From Methylophaga sp. (lineage in GTDB: Bacteria; Pseudomonadota; Gammaproteobacteria; Nitrosococcales; Methylophagaceae): a DNA stretch of 64,000 bases. The notes below the pieces were generated by a model that did no database searches, was not told where the DNA came from, and saw nothing but the letters and a program-made list of their open reading frames with translations. Where the stretch lies: the NCBI RefSeq assembly GCF_030651745.1, contig NZ_JAUSCC010000115.1, positions 18,265 through 82,264 of the forward strand, given 5' to 3'. Of this stretch, positions 35,060-44,880 are shown piece by piece. Position 1 is the stretch's first letter. Each line of letters starts with the position of its first letter. Made by a program: the position numbers and the translations under genes.

Positions 35060-36004
35060 TTACTCTGCTTTTAAATAGGCTCGCGAATATTCGCTTGGCG
35101 GTTGGCCACAGTAACGGGTAAATGCGGTACTGAATGCACTTGCTGATCCATAGCCAACCTGTTCAGCGACTTTTGCGATGCCGAGGTCTGGTTGGCGCAG
35201 TAAACCTTGTGCTATAGCCATTCGCCAGGCTAATAAATATTGCATTGGTGACATACCCAGAGCCTGTGTAAAACGCTGAAAAAATGCTGAACGCGACAAC
35301 ATGGACTGTTTTGCCATTTCGGCCACAGTCCACGCCCGCGAAGGATCGTTATGCAGGTTACGTATGGCTAGGGCAAGTCTAGGATCGGCCAAACCACGCA
35401 ATAGGCCTGGTGAGGTCTTTTCTCCCGGAACGAGTCGCAAAGCTTCGATTAACAACACCTCAATCAGTCGCGTCAGGATAGAGTCTCGACCAGGCCGTTG
35501 TGCTTTGCACTCCTCGTTCACTATCTTAACCATGCTCGAAAGCCGTTCCACTTTACGAATATGAACCAATGTCGGCAGCAAGGAAACGAGTAAAGCAGCA
35601 TCGGGTGAGTCAAATTCAAAATAACCTCCCAACAAACGCACGTCGGGATCTCCATCAACATTACCGTGGCGGACTTCTTCAATCTCATCAGAACTGACCG
35701 CCGGATCTATTTGCAAGGGAGTGGCAGCTTCGAAACCCGATATTGTGAAACCGGGAGTTGATGACATTAGCAAGAAGTCACCCTGTTCCAGCGTCAGTGT
35801 TGCTTCACCATCAACTGCCAGAAGACAGCTCCCTTCCAGTACCACACAAAAACTCGGATGCCCGAAAGATGAATAACGTACTCCCCAACGACCAGCCCCA
35901 CTGATTTCCTTGGAGAACACATTGCTCGGCCGAAGCAGGGCGATAACTTCTGATAGAAGATTTTGCATAACAGGACTTTTGGTAACGAATAAAGGACTTT
36001 GCAT
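35060..36004 (-). CDS. AraC-family transcriptional regulator (cupin-type sensor), pair 1
   Basis: 314 residues (an internal ATG at 35968 is an alternative start). The N-terminal cupin sensor (about 25-190) contains GHPSFCVVLEGSCLLAVDGE, the pattern of AraC_binding/cupin_6 regulators. The C-terminal double helix-turn-helix (about 210-310) has TVAEMAKQSMLSRSAFFQRF and GYGSASAFSTAFTRYCGQPP. Divergent from an SDR gene, with 62 bases between starts; such regulators commonly activate the adjacent oxidoreductase in response to small aromatic or aldehyde compounds. Confidence 0.9.
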   Translation of the reverse strand: MQSPLFVTKSPVMQNLLSEVIALLRPSNVFSKEISGAGRWGVRYSSFGHPSFCVVLEGSCLLAVDGEATLTLEQGDFLLMSSTPGFTISGFEAATPLQIDPAVSSDEIEEVRHGNVDGDPDVRLLGGYFEFDSPDAALLVSLLPTLVHIRKVERLSSMVKIVNEECKAQRPGRDSILTRLIEVLLIEALRLVPGEKTSPGLLRGLADPRLALAIRNLHNDPSRAWTVAEMAKQSMLSRSAFFQRFTQALGMSPMQYLLAWRMAIAQGLLRQPDLGIAKVAEQVGYGSASAFSTAFTRYCGQPPSEYSRAYLKAE

Positions 36005-36066
36005 TATAGCCAGTATTAATGCGTTTAAATATTATGACCTCCATCACCACTCACTAAGGGATTCAT

Positions 36067-36822
36067 ATGAAAACTGTACTTATCACCGGTTGCTCATCAG
36101 GTTATGGACTGGAAACAGCTCGATACTTTCTCTCTCAAGGCTGGCAAGTCATCGCCACCATGCGTAATCCGCGTGAAGATATTTTGCCAATATCGCCACA
36201 TCTGCGAGTACTGCCATTAGATGTGACCAAGCCTGAAAGCATCGTCGCCTTACTGGAACAAAGCGGCCCCATCGATGTTTTAGTCAACAATGCAGGCATT
36301 GGTTTGTTCGGCGCTTTTGAAGCTACGCCGATGGATACCATTCGAGAAATATTTGAAACCAACACTTTCGGCATGATGGCAATGACGCAAGCCGTACTCC
36401 CACAGTTTCGCGAGCGTCGTGCAGGCATGATCGTCAATGTAACCTCCAGCACAACTCTGGCACCGATGCCTTTAGTTGCGGTTTACACCGCCAGCAAAAC
36501 GGCTATTCAAGGTTTTACCGCATCACTGACGCACGAACTTGAGCCATTCAACATCGATGTAAAACTAGTCGAGCCTGGCTATGGACCCACCACCCGTTTT
36601 GCCGAGAATGGTGGTGAGCGTATGGCGGGACTTATCCCTGCTGCATACACAGACTTCGCCAACTCGGTCTTTGCCAGATTTATGCAGCCGACAGCATTGA
36701 CAAAAGAGTCCGATGTGGCCGAAACAATATGGCGTGCCGTAAATGACACATCGAAACAAATCAGCTTCCCGGCTGGTGCTGACGCAGTGGAGTTGGCTAA
36801 GTCCTATTCGATGGCTTTATAA
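36067..36822 (+). CDS. SDR-family oxidoreductase, pair 1
   Basis: 251-residue classical short-chain dehydrogenase: cofactor loop TGCSSGYGLE, NNAGIGLFGAFE, catalytic Ser in NVTSSTTL and YxxxK in YTASKTAI. The first strand and loop (CSSGYG) place it in the group that prefers NADP. TAAGGGA ribosome site. Controlled in all likelihood by the divergent AraC regulator. A second AraC/SDR pair of the same layout lies at 57887-59977. Confidence 0.9.
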   Translation: MKTVLITGCSSGYGLETARYFLSQGWQVIATMRNPREDILPISPHLRVLPLDVTKPESIVALLEQSGPIDVLVNNAGIGLFGAFEATPMDTIREIFETNTFGMMAMTQAVLPQFRERRAGMIVNVTSSTTLAPMPLVAVYTASKTAIQGFTASLTHELEPFNIDVKLVEPGYGPTTRFAENGGERMAGLIPAAYTDFANSVFARFMQPTALTKESDVAETIWRAVNDTSKQISFPAGADAVELAKSYSMAL

Positions 36823-36980
36823 AATTGCCATTTCAATAAGGAGTTTTGAATACGTTGTTTGGCTGGGCTCATAGATCACTGACAGGTTGTGCATTTTTTT
36901 AGTTGCTGTCGAAATCATGGTTGCTAATTCGACAAGCTATTAGGAAGCCTGCTTTGGCTAAAGAAGCAGAATCGCAAGGC

Positions 36981-37024
36981 TTTTACTACCGTGGCTGTTC
37001 CTCAAAGGATCAGCCACAGTAAAA
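36981..37024. other. Long imperfect hairpin upstream of the DUF899 gene
   Basis: TTTTACT (36981-36987) with AGTAAAA (37018-37024), GTGGCTG (36991-36997) with CAGCCAC (37011-37017) and TCCT/AGGA inside a CAA loop. Together a 18-pair stem with a 3-base bulge, ending 38 bases before the DUF899 ATG. It may end the SDR transcript or shape the 5' leader of the next gene. Confidence 0.5.
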
Positions 37025-37062
37025 CTCAATTATGACAACCCCGTAGCCAAGGAGCGAAACCC

Positions 37063-37845
37063 ATGACCATCAAACATCCTTCGATAGTCTCTCCAAAAGA
37101 ATGGCAAGCCGCACATGCTTCCCACCTCATTCTTGAAAAGGCTCTGACCCGCCAACGCGACGCCTTACGTGTGGCACGTCAGGCACTGCCATGGGTAAAG
37201 ATCGATAAGCCCTATATATTTCACAGTACAGACGGCGAGCAAAACCTGGACGATCTGTTTCAAGGCCGCAGTCAACTGATTATCAAGCACTTCATGTTCG
37301 GTCCCGGCTGGCAGGAAGGCTGTGTGGGATGTTCATTCGAGATGGACCATATCCAGGCAACGCTGCAACATCTGGAACAACATGATGTAAAGTTTGTCGC
37401 CGTTTCACGCGCTCCGCTCGGGGAAATCCTGCCTTTCAAAGATCGTATGGGCTGGCATTTTGACTGGGTCTCATCGTATGACAGCGACTTCAATTATGAC
37501 TTCCACGTGTCTTTTACCGAAGAGCAGATGAAAGCTGGCAAAGGCTACTACAACTTCAGCGAAATCGATCTTCCAGTGGAAGAACTGTCTGGCCTAAGCT
37601 GCTTCTATCGCAACAAAGCCGGTGAAATCTTCCACACCTTTTCCGCATACGGGCGCGGGGCTGAGGAAGTATTGGGGACTTATATGCTGCTGGATATTAC
37701 TGCAAAAGGGCGAAATGAAACCGGCCCAAACTTTAATCTCACTGATTGGGTGCGACATCACGACCGCTATGAAGCAGGAGGTCATGTTGACTCAACCGGG
37801 CGTTACCGACACTCGGAAAACTGCTGCCACTCAGGTGAAGATTGA
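37063..37845 (+). CDS. DUF899-family thioredoxin-fold protein
   Basis: 260 residues. The family start (PSIVSPKEWQAAHASHLILE), a thioredoxin-like strand IIKHFMFGPGWQEGCVGCSF with a CxxC pair, and the later SCFYRNKAGEIFHTFSAYGRG are all typical of DUF899 proteins. AAGGAG precedes the ATG. Function unknown; often annotated as thioredoxin-like or dithiol-disulphide isomerase-like. The 245-base gap after it (37846-38090) shows nothing beyond low-complexity sequence. Confidence 0.88.
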   Translation: MTIKHPSIVSPKEWQAAHASHLILEKALTRQRDALRVARQALPWVKIDKPYIFHSTDGEQNLDDLFQGRSQLIIKHFMFGPGWQEGCVGCSFEMDHIQATLQHLEQHDVKFVAVSRAPLGEILPFKDRMGWHFDWVSSYDSDFNYDFHVSFTEEQMKAGKGYYNFSEIDLPVEELSGLSCFYRNKAGEIFHTFSAYGRGAEEVLGTYMLLDITAKGRNETGPNFNLTDWVRHHDRYEAGGHVDSTGRYRHSENCCHSGED

Positions 37846-38090
37846 AAGGGCCAGATTAATTTAAGCGGACAGAACCATGAATTCGTTAAAAGATACTTCA
37901 TAACTCCATTTGGCTTGTAATGCCTGCAACACCGGGCAATTTAAACCGATAATGCGGTATTAATTCGATACATCAGCTGGATTGCGGCATTGAGCACCTT
38001 ATGCTGTTGAAAGAGCGGTCCCCCATTGGAGTGGGATGCAACTTACCAGAACATATAGAGCTTTATAAGCGGACACCATAATATTGAATC

Positions 38091-41000
38091 TCACAGAATG
38101 TCATGGGGATCGGTCAATGCCAGGCAGCGTGTTTCGAATATCTCTATTGGCAAAGGCTTGCTGATAAGGAATCCCTGTATTTCGTCGCAGTTCAGCAAAC
38201 TCAGCAAGCGTGACTGCTCATCCGTTTCAACCCCTTCTGCGACCACTTTCAACCTAAGTGAGTGCGCCAGACTGATAATGGTCGACACCAGCGCCAGCCC
38301 TTCCGGTCCGTTAGTCATATCTATAATAAACGAGCGATCTATCTTCAGCGTATCCACAGGCAGCTTGGCCAAATAACTGAGCGAGGAAAAACCGGTACCA
38401 AAGTCGTCAATGGCGATGCGGAGCCCCATGTCACGAATGGCCTGCAGACTGATGATATTGCGTCTTATATTTTCCATGACTAGGCTTTCGGTTATTTCCA
38501 GTTCCAGTCCGGCCGAGGCTCGCGCATCGACACCGATAGCCTGTTCTATCTCGGCGATAAATCCGGGATCCCGAAGTTGCAGCGATGACACGTTCACAGC
38601 GATAGGAACAGCAGCTAAACCGTTATTGCACCATCGCAGGTAGTCTTCCACGGCTTGCTTGATAACCCAGTGCCCCACATCAAAGATCAATCCGGTTTCT
38701 TCAAGAATATGAATAAAGCGGCCCGGTGGCACCAGCCCTGTTTGCGGGTCATTCCAGCGGATCAAGGCTTCAGCACTGGTTAGCTTTCCGGTCTTCAGGT
38801 TAACTTTTGGCTGATAATGCAGCACAAATTCCCCGTTATCGACTGCCCGGCGTAGCTGGTTTTCCAGTGTCAGTTCACTGGCAACAGACTTAGTCATCTC
38901 ATGGCTGTAACGCAGGTAATGTACACCTTGGGTCTTGGTCTGCTTCAGGGCTGTTTCGGCATTGTTGTACAACGTGTCGACATCGTCTCCATCATCAGGA
39001 AACAGCGCCACCCCAACCTTGGTCGAAATCCGGTAATCGGTGCCAGCGATATGAAATGGCTGATCCAGAAAGGCTTTTATCGACTTGTCGAGTAAACGAG
39101 CCAGAGGTGCTTCCCGCCTTAAATTAGGCAAGACTATGGCAAAATGGTCAGCACCGATCCGTGCCAGCAGATTGGCATCACCTGTTTCGTGGGTTAGCCA
39201 TTCAGCGACTTGCTTCAATAGCATGTCTCCAGCCGATCTGCCGAGACTGTCATTAAAATTTTTGAACCGTTCCAGGTTGATAAGGAATATGGCAAGCTTG
39301 TGTCCGTTGTCGGTTGCGCTACGTATGTATTGGCCAACACGTTCATAAAACAAGGTACGGTTTGCAAGTCCGGTAAGCACATCGTAGTAGGCGAGATAGT
39401 CGGTGCGCGTTTGCTTCTGGATGCTATCGCTTGCAAAGGCAATGTCCCCGGCCAGTTCTCGCAGCAAAGTTACTTCTTCGTCATGGAATGCGCCTGCTTC
39501 GCTGGAGTACAGCGCGATCACCCCTGCTGCCTCATTGTCAATAATCAATGGCAGAACGGCCGTAGAGCGGATCCCGGCTTCGGCGTATTCGTTGTCCAGT
39601 ACTATCTGGGAGTCACTCTGGGAATCATTGGAGACAATGGCCGTCTGTTCCCTGATTGCACGAGCAATCATCGTTTCTGAAGCAGTGTCGGTTGATGCAA
39701 TCAGCTGCTTGATTGCAGCCAGAAACTTTTCATCCTTGCCAGCCGAGGCTGCCAGGTTAATTAGTTGTGTTGCCGGATCAACAATGCATATTAAAGCTAT
39801 GTAGAAGCCACCGGATTCCACCGCAATGTTACACGCCGCACGGTACAGTTCATTAAGGTCACGCTCTCGCACCATCAATGTATTGATACTGCTTAACATT
39901 GAATAGACACGATTCAGATACCTGATTTTGAGATTGTCCGTTTTGCTTTCAGTGATGTCCTGAATTGTTCCATACAGTCCAAGCACTTCGCCACTTTTGG
40001 CCTTTCTCGGCACGGCGTTTGCCTGCACATAAAGACGTTCACCATTGGGCCGGACAACGACAAGCTCATAGCTCTGTGGCTCACCGGATGAGATGGCCAT
40101 TGCAACCCGTTCCCGCAGAAGTATCTGGCTGGCCGCATCGTAGTATGTAAGCGCTTCATCAAAGTCTCGCGGTGAGCCAAGGTCGGGATCACGTCCAATA
40201 ATCTCGAACACCTGTGGTGACCATAAAATCGTCCCACCAGCGATGTCCCACTCCCAGTCACCCATCTTGCCAATACGTTGCGCTTCGGTCAGGCGCTCCA
40301 GCGTTTTAACAATCTCCTGCTCACTGCGATGACGCTCGGAGATATCCTGGACAGTCCCGTACAACTTTGTGATGACGCCCTGCGCATTGTATTCAGCTTT
40401 GCCAATACAACGTATATAGCTAAGGCGGCCTTTGGCGGTCATGACTTGCAGTTCAATATCGAACGGTGTGCCGTCTGCAACACAGTCCTCAATAGCCTTG
40501 CTGATAACCTCACGCGACTGCAGAGTATGGAAGCTTAATACCCGCTCAAATTCAGGCGAAGTATCAGCGGGCACTTCGAAGATGGCGCAGACCTCATCCG
40601 ACCATGTGACGTGGTAATCCGGCAGACCAATAGACCAGCCGCCCAGCTTGGCGATGCGCCCGGCAAGACGGAGCATGGCTTCGTTCTTGCCAAGTTTATC
40701 CTCTGCAATCCTGCGTTCAATTATGGCCCAGCAACGCTCTACGACATCCTGAACTATCACCACTTCCTTTGGCGTCCAGTCGCGTGGTGTCAGTTGATGC
40801 ACAGCCATCATAGCGCGAAGTTTGCCCCCCTTTACCAGCGGACAGATTATGACCGCCTTTATCCCGATAGCATTGAACATCTCCTGCCCTTCACCGGATA
40901 AAAGCTCACCATCCACATTATGAATGACCAGGGTTTCCCCGAGGGTGAGCATCGCATCGGCTTTTGGACCAAACAGCGACAGTTGGTACTGCCCAACGGT

Positions 41001-41780
41001 GCTTTGACAGCCATCAGTGTAATCATAAAGGATGGCAAACTGTTCGCCGTTGCTCTCAACATCAGCGTAGGCACAGCGCGAAACCTGCAGCTGCTCACCC
41101 AACATCCGTGTCATCACCGCCATGATCTCAACTGGTTCAATCAGCAGACGCGTCGCATCAGTCAACGTATTCAGGAAGCGGAAGTAGTCTTCGTTCTCAA
41201 TCAGCACCCGTTCCAATTGTTTCCGTTCGGTGATATCCACGTGCATGACCACGCCACCACTCGAACTGTCATCGATAAGGGGGGTTACCGTCATCTGAAA
41301 CCAGCGCTGTTCCGTGGTTGTATCACAGGGATATTCCATTGAAAACAACGCTGCACTACCATCCAGTACCGAACGAATACCGGCGGCGGCCTGCTGCGCG
41401 CCAGCGGTATATTCCCCCTCGGCCCGGTCACAAATCTCGAGATAATTGAGGCCGATGCCATAGCCCGGACTCTGGATCGCATTTGTATCGGAAAACACTC
41501 GCCAGGCGTCGTTAACCGAAATGATAGTTCCATGGTTATCAAGCAAGGCAATGTTGGCGGGCAAGGCATTAAGGATCGCGGTTTGTCGAAATGCTTCTAT
41601 CAGCCTTAAGGGGGCCAGGCCATGTCGCAACAGACACATCTGTCCATCGGGTCCCTCTACCACGTCTCCCTGACCACCAGTCAGTTCTTGCAAACGCCAG
41701 CCTGTTTCGATAAATATCTGGATTAGATGGGTGATTTCTCCGGCAGTATCTGCGCCTGTGGGTAACCCTTTCGATTTCAC
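38091..41780 (-). CDS. PAS-GAF-PAS-PAS-GAF-GGDEF-EAL protein, GGDEF degenerate
   Basis: 1229 residues, no membrane helix. Approximate order: PAS 60-185, GAF 205-365, PAS 375-490, PAS 495-615, GAF 625-785, GGDEF 790-955, EAL 970-1220. The cyclase loop reads RIGADHFAIV in place of GGDEF and the metal-binding Asp of strand 1 is Asn (FLINLERFKNFN), so the GGDEF domain is probably inactive or regulatory. EAL looks catalytic: SAEALIRWNDP, VNVSSLQLRDP, ELEITESL, IDDFGTGFSSLSYL, VVAEGVETDEQ. Expected role: c-di-GMP phosphodiesterase tuned by several cytoplasmic sensor domains. GAGGTT ribosome site. Confidence 0.9.
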   Translation of the reverse strand: MKSKGLPTGADTAGEITHLIQIFIETGWRLQELTGGQGDVVEGPDGQMCLLRHGLAPLRLIEAFRQTAILNALPANIALLDNHGTIISVNDAWRVFSDTNAIQSPGYGIGLNYLEICDRAEGEYTAGAQQAAAGIRSVLDGSAALFSMEYPCDTTTEQRWFQMTVTPLIDDSSSGGVVMHVDITERKQLERVLIENEDYFRFLNTLTDATRLLIEPVEIMAVMTRMLGEQLQVSRCAYADVESNGEQFAILYDYTDGCQSTVGQYQLSLFGPKADAMLTLGETLVIHNVDGELLSGEGQEMFNAIGIKAVIICPLVKGGKLRAMMAVHQLTPRDWTPKEVVIVQDVVERCWAIIERRIAEDKLGKNEAMLRLAGRIAKLGGWSIGLPDYHVTWSDEVCAIFEVPADTSPEFERVLSFHTLQSREVISKAIEDCVADGTPFDIELQVMTAKGRLSYIRCIGKAEYNAQGVITKLYGTVQDISERHRSEQEIVKTLERLTEAQRIGKMGDWEWDIAGGTILWSPQVFEIIGRDPDLGSPRDFDEALTYYDAASQILLRERVAMAISSGEPQSYELVVVRPNGERLYVQANAVPRKAKSGEVLGLYGTIQDITESKTDNLKIRYLNRVYSMLSSINTLMVRERDLNELYRAACNIAVESGGFYIALICIVDPATQLINLAASAGKDEKFLAAIKQLIASTDTASETMIARAIREQTAIVSNDSQSDSQIVLDNEYAEAGIRSTAVLPLIIDNEAAGVIALYSSEAGAFHDEEVTLLRELAGDIAFASDSIQKQTRTDYLAYYDVLTGLANRTLFYERVGQYIRSATDNGHKLAIFLINLERFKNFNDSLGRSAGDMLLKQVAEWLTHETGDANLLARIGADHFAIVLPNLRREAPLARLLDKSIKAFLDQPFHIAGTDYRISTKVGVALFPDDGDDVDTLYNNAETALKQTKTQGVHYLRYSHEMTKSVASELTLENQLRRAVDNGEFVLHYQPKVNLKTGKLTSAEALIRWNDPQTGLVPPGRFIHILEETGLIFDVGHWVIKQAVEDYLRWCNNGLAAVPIAVNVSSLQLRDPGFIAEIEQAIGVDARASAGLELEITESLVMENIRRNIISLQAIRDMGLRIAIDDFGTGFSSLSYLAKLPVDTLKIDRSFIIDMTNGPEGLALVSTIISLAHSLRLKVVAEGVETDEQSRLLSLLNCDEIQGFLISKPLPIEIFETRCLALTDPHDIL

Positions 41781-41921
41781 ATAAACAACCTCAATTTCCG
41801 CACCGGACGGGTTGAGTATGTCAACGTTTCTGCAGATGGAGCGGGCAACTTGCTGCCTACATGCAGAGTTTTGGCACTTCCGATCGGGGCATTGGTGCTT
41901 TTACTGGCCGGTCGTAAAGAT

Positions 41922-42386
41922 TTAGTTGAACGCATAAGCGTGTCTGTTTCCACACCAGATTAGGCTTTCTCCTGGCCGTAGTATGATGTCACTACAGCCA
42001 GGATCCAGCGGACGAATCTCGGTCGAAGGTCGACGCAGCAGTGCTCGTACCCGTGCCACCATCTCTTCCATCGCAAAAGGTTTGGCTAGATAATCGTCAG
42101 CTCCAGCATCCAGCCCCTCGACCCGATCATTCAGTGCATTACGCGCGGTAAGCACCAGACAGGGAATGGCATTGTTTGCTGCCCGCAAATGCCGTAACAG
42201 TGACAAGCCATCGCCGTCTGGCACACCCCTATCAATCACCAGTGCCTGGTAAGATATTTGCTGAAGTGCGGCCAGCGCATGATCCATGCGACTAAACACA
42301 TCCACAACAATACCTGCAGGTACCAGGCCCTGGCATATCAATCGAGCTAACCGCTCATGATCTTCAAGTAACAGTATGCGGCTCAT
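41922..42386 (-). CDS. Truncated OmpR-type response regulator
   Basis: 154 residues; normal OmpR/QseB regulators have about 220-230. The receiver is complete (LLLEDHERLARL, phospho-Asp in LVIDRGVPDGDG, Lys in DYLAKPFAMEE), but the chain stops at a TAA within the first strands of the winged-helix domain (DIILRPGESLIWCGNRH). No helix-turn-helix follows in any frame before the next gene. Overlaps the MipA stop by ATGA, so co-translated. The usual MipA-regulator-kinase cluster is missing its kinase, suggesting decay, or reuse as a receiver-only protein. Confidence 0.85.
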   Translation of the reverse strand: MSRILLLEDHERLARLICQGLVPAGIVVDVFSRMDHALAALQQISYQALVIDRGVPDGDGLSLLRHLRAANNAIPCLVLTARNALNDRVEGLDAGADDYLAKPFAMEEMVARVRALLRRPSTEIRPLDPGCSDIILRPGESLIWCGNRHAYAFN

Positions 42387-43201
42387 TTAAATCGGTAAAT
42401 ATAGCCAAGAAACACACGGCTTTGAGTCGAACTATCAACTAAAGGACTATCTTTTATTTCTGAGCCCAAACTGGTCACACTCAGATCCAGAAACATAAAA
42501 TGCTTTTCGTTGAACATGTAGCCTCCACGTATCCCTGTCTCAATATTGACAGTGGAATCACCCTTATAAAAACTCCGATCAGCATTCACTTCTTCTTGGC
42601 GAACCCCGTAATAATAATCAACATAATCTTTATTAGACCAGCTGGCTACCACACGTGGGGTAAGCGTAAAGCGTTCTTTGAAATGCCAGGTTCTTTCTAA
42701 ACCTAGATTAAAGCTGCTTCCATCACTGTCTCCAGAAACTTCTGTGACCAACTCTGCAGTGATGTCCACCAATGGGTTTTTCCACTCGGCTTTTGCCCCC
42801 ATCCAGAAACCACCATCACGATCATCCATACCTTCCAGAATATCGGCATCATTATCTTCGTAACCAAAAAACTCGTATTTGCTCACAACACTGAATTCAA
42901 ATTTATTTGAATCATTAATTTCCAAACCAGGTAATTTAAATTCCAGCTGTGGTCCAAATAACCGAATATATTTATTTTCATATGTCACTATCGGCAGCAG
43001 TTTAGTGTCACGATCAATATCAGTATAGGCATCTTGTTTGCTGAGGATTCCCAACCCTAACCCCCACGATGAAGATGATGAATTAGTTTCTGTTCGAGAC
43101 TCTGCCGCAATTGCAGACAACGGGGAAGCCAGGCTAAAAATCATTAGCATAGCTGCTGCCACACCACGTATGGCGGCTATGCCGGTGAATACTGTTTGCA
43201 T
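42383..43201 (-). CDS. MipA/OmpV-family outer-membrane barrel protein
   Basis: 272 residues with a signal peptide (cut after AIAAES region). The mature part opens WGLGLGILSKQDAYTDIDRD and alternates aromatic/hydrophobic residues in beta-barrel fashion, ending VFLGYIYRFK with a C-terminal aromatic-rich strand, the MipA/OmpV pattern. Relatives are porin-like or scaffold proteins often linked to antibiotic or antimicrobial peptide response. AAAGGAA ribosome site. Divergent from the RND efflux operon; the spacer 43202-43360 carries GACTTAC...GTAAGTC inverted arms that might bind a regulator. Confidence 0.85.
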   Translation of the reverse strand: MQTVFTGIAAIRGVAAAMLMIFSLASPLSAIAAESRTETNSSSSSWGLGLGILSKQDAYTDIDRDTKLLPIVTYENKYIRLFGPQLEFKLPGLEINDSNKFEFSVVSKYEFFGYEDNDADILEGMDDRDGGFWMGAKAEWKNPLVDITAELVTEVSGDSDGSSFNLGLERTWHFKERFTLTPRVVASWSNKDYVDYYYGVRQEEVNADRSFYKGDSTVNIETGIRGGYMFNEKHFMFLDLSVTSLGSEIKDSPLVDSSTQSRVFLGYIYRFK

Positions 43202-43249
43202 TGATAAATTCCTTTCAGGTTAGGTAAGAGCTTCCATCATCCCTACCCT

Positions 43250-43301
43250 GACTTACATAGAACTTACCAAAACATTTTTTGCTGACATACGTCAGTAAGT
43301 C
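43250..43301. promoter_or_regulatory. Inverted arms in the MipA/efflux spacer
   Basis: GACTTAC (43250-43256) and GTAAGTC (43295-43301) flank CTGAC-ATAC-GTCAG (inner inverted arms, around 43282-43295). The whole lies in the 159-base divergent spacer and might be a binding region for the (now truncated) regulator. Weak evidence. Confidence 0.25.
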
Positions 43302-43360
43302 CCCTGAAAGGCTATTTATCAGATAGTGCAATCCGCTTCAGACACTGATACGGGTTTTAG

Positions 43361-44851
43361 ATGTTTCCATTAGCCAGAATGCGTTTTGCTTTGCTCTATC
43401 AATTACCACTGTTAACTATCTCTTTGTTATGGCTGTCTGGTTGTACTTCAACAGGATCAGAGAAAATAACCGATGATATTGATGCTTTAATGGCACTACA
43501 GTGGCACGCGCCGCTACCCCACAATGGTCAGCTTGAAAAGCTTAAAGAATGGTGGGCTCAATTCGATGACCCGCTGCTACTAGAGCTTATCGCTGATGCC
43601 CAGCAAGTTAGTCCGACGCTGGTACAAGCCACTGCCAATATTGCTGATGCTCGTGCAGCCGTGGTGAACAGCAGAGCTTCTTTGCTTCCGTCTCTGGATG
43701 GCAGTATCAGTGCAGGTAGATCCCGAACAGACATTTCTACGTCGCCAGTCAACCTATCGTCAGCCGGATTACAGGCAAGTTGGGAGCTGGATATCTTCGG
43801 CGCCAATAGTGCTGCTGTAGATGCCACCGAGGCAAAATTAGCCTCCAGTCAAGCCTATTGGCATGACGCCCGTATTTTAGTGGCCGCTGAAGTCGCAACA
43901 ACTTATATCGAACTGCGGGCGTGTGAGGCCCAGGTCCAGCAATATCAACTTGACGCAACTTCCCGGTTAAATACATCACGACTTACCCAACTATCTGCAA
44001 AGGCAGGTTTTCGACCACCAGCCGCAGCCGATCTGGCAAGAGCCAGTGCTGCCCAGGGCAAAATGGTGCTAACCCAGCAGCAAACACGGTGCGATTTGCT
44101 GATAAAAGCATTAACTGCGTTAACGGCACAAGACGAAACAGTATTAAGGCACGCCCTTTCTGTCTCAAATGCCATCCTCCCCCAAGCAGCTGAACTTAAG
44201 GTTTCTGCAGTACCGGCTGAAGTTATTACGCAACGTCCTGATATCTATGCCGCTGCCCGTGATGTTTTGGCAGCAAGTGCTGTTGCAAATCAGGCTCAGG
44301 CCCAACTGTGGCCACGCATCACCTTGTCGGGAAATATCAGCGCCAACAATATGCAAAGTAGTGGTGTTACCACCGATGGTTCCACCTGGAGTATTGGTCC
44401 TGTCGCCATCACTTTACCGCTATTTGATGGTGGTTCACGCCGCGCTAATGTTGAAGCAGCCCGGATACGCTACGACATGTCGGTCACTATCTACGCTGCT
44501 CGTCTGCGCGAAGCCATTCAGGAAGTTGAAAACGCTTTGGTAACGTTGCAAAGCACTGCTACACGCAGCACGGATGCAGATATCGCCGAAGCAGGATTTG
44601 AACGCTCATTTCAGGCGACAGAAGCCAGCTATAAGGCTGGCATTGCTAGCCTGTTTGAACTTGAAGATGCCCGCCGCAGCATGATTAACGCCAAGACCAC
44701 CTCCATCGATTTACAGCGTGAACGCATCGCCACCTGGATTGCACTTTATCGTGCAATTGGCGGCGGCTGGACTATTAATGAATTGCCCCATCAGACAACA
44801 AATTCCCTGAAAAAACCTATCAGCCGACCGCTTAAAACGGCCGAAGCATGA
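43361..44851 (+). CDS. Outer-membrane efflux channel (TolC/NodT family)
   Basis: 496 residues with a lipoprotein signal (LLWLSGC). Two OEP repeats of coiled helices are visible (about 60-250 and 265-470), with typical segments LQASWELDIFGANSAAVDA and PLFDGGSRRANVEAAR and a NodT-type lipid anchor. It is the outer-membrane exit duct of the RND system encoded by the next two genes. Its stop overlaps the longest possible start of the adaptor gene by 4 bases, so the three genes are one operon. Confidence 0.93.
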   Translation: MFPLARMRFALLYQLPLLTISLLWLSGCTSTGSEKITDDIDALMALQWHAPLPHNGQLEKLKEWWAQFDDPLLLELIADAQQVSPTLVQATANIADARAAVVNSRASLLPSLDGSISAGRSRTDISTSPVNLSSAGLQASWELDIFGANSAAVDATEAKLASSQAYWHDARILVAAEVATTYIELRACEAQVQQYQLDATSRLNTSRLTQLSAKAGFRPPAAADLARASAAQGKMVLTQQQTRCDLLIKALTALTAQDETVLRHALSVSNAILPQAAELKVSAVPAEVITQRPDIYAAARDVLAASAVANQAQAQLWPRITLSGNISANNMQSSGVTTDGSTWSIGPVAITLPLFDGGSRRANVEAARIRYDMSVTIYAARLREAIQEVENALVTLQSTATRSTDADIAEAGFERSFQATEASYKAGIASLFELEDARRSMINAKTTSIDLQRERIATWIALYRAIGGGWTINELPHQTTNSLKKPISRPLKTAEA

Positions 44852-44880
44852 GCCGCAACAGCAAAATAAGGAACCAGATA

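Noticed and set aside
38091..41780. Many plus-strand ORFs antisense to the GGDEF/EAL gene
   Set aside because: Shadow frames of a long GC-richer gene; none shows a family motif or ribosome site.
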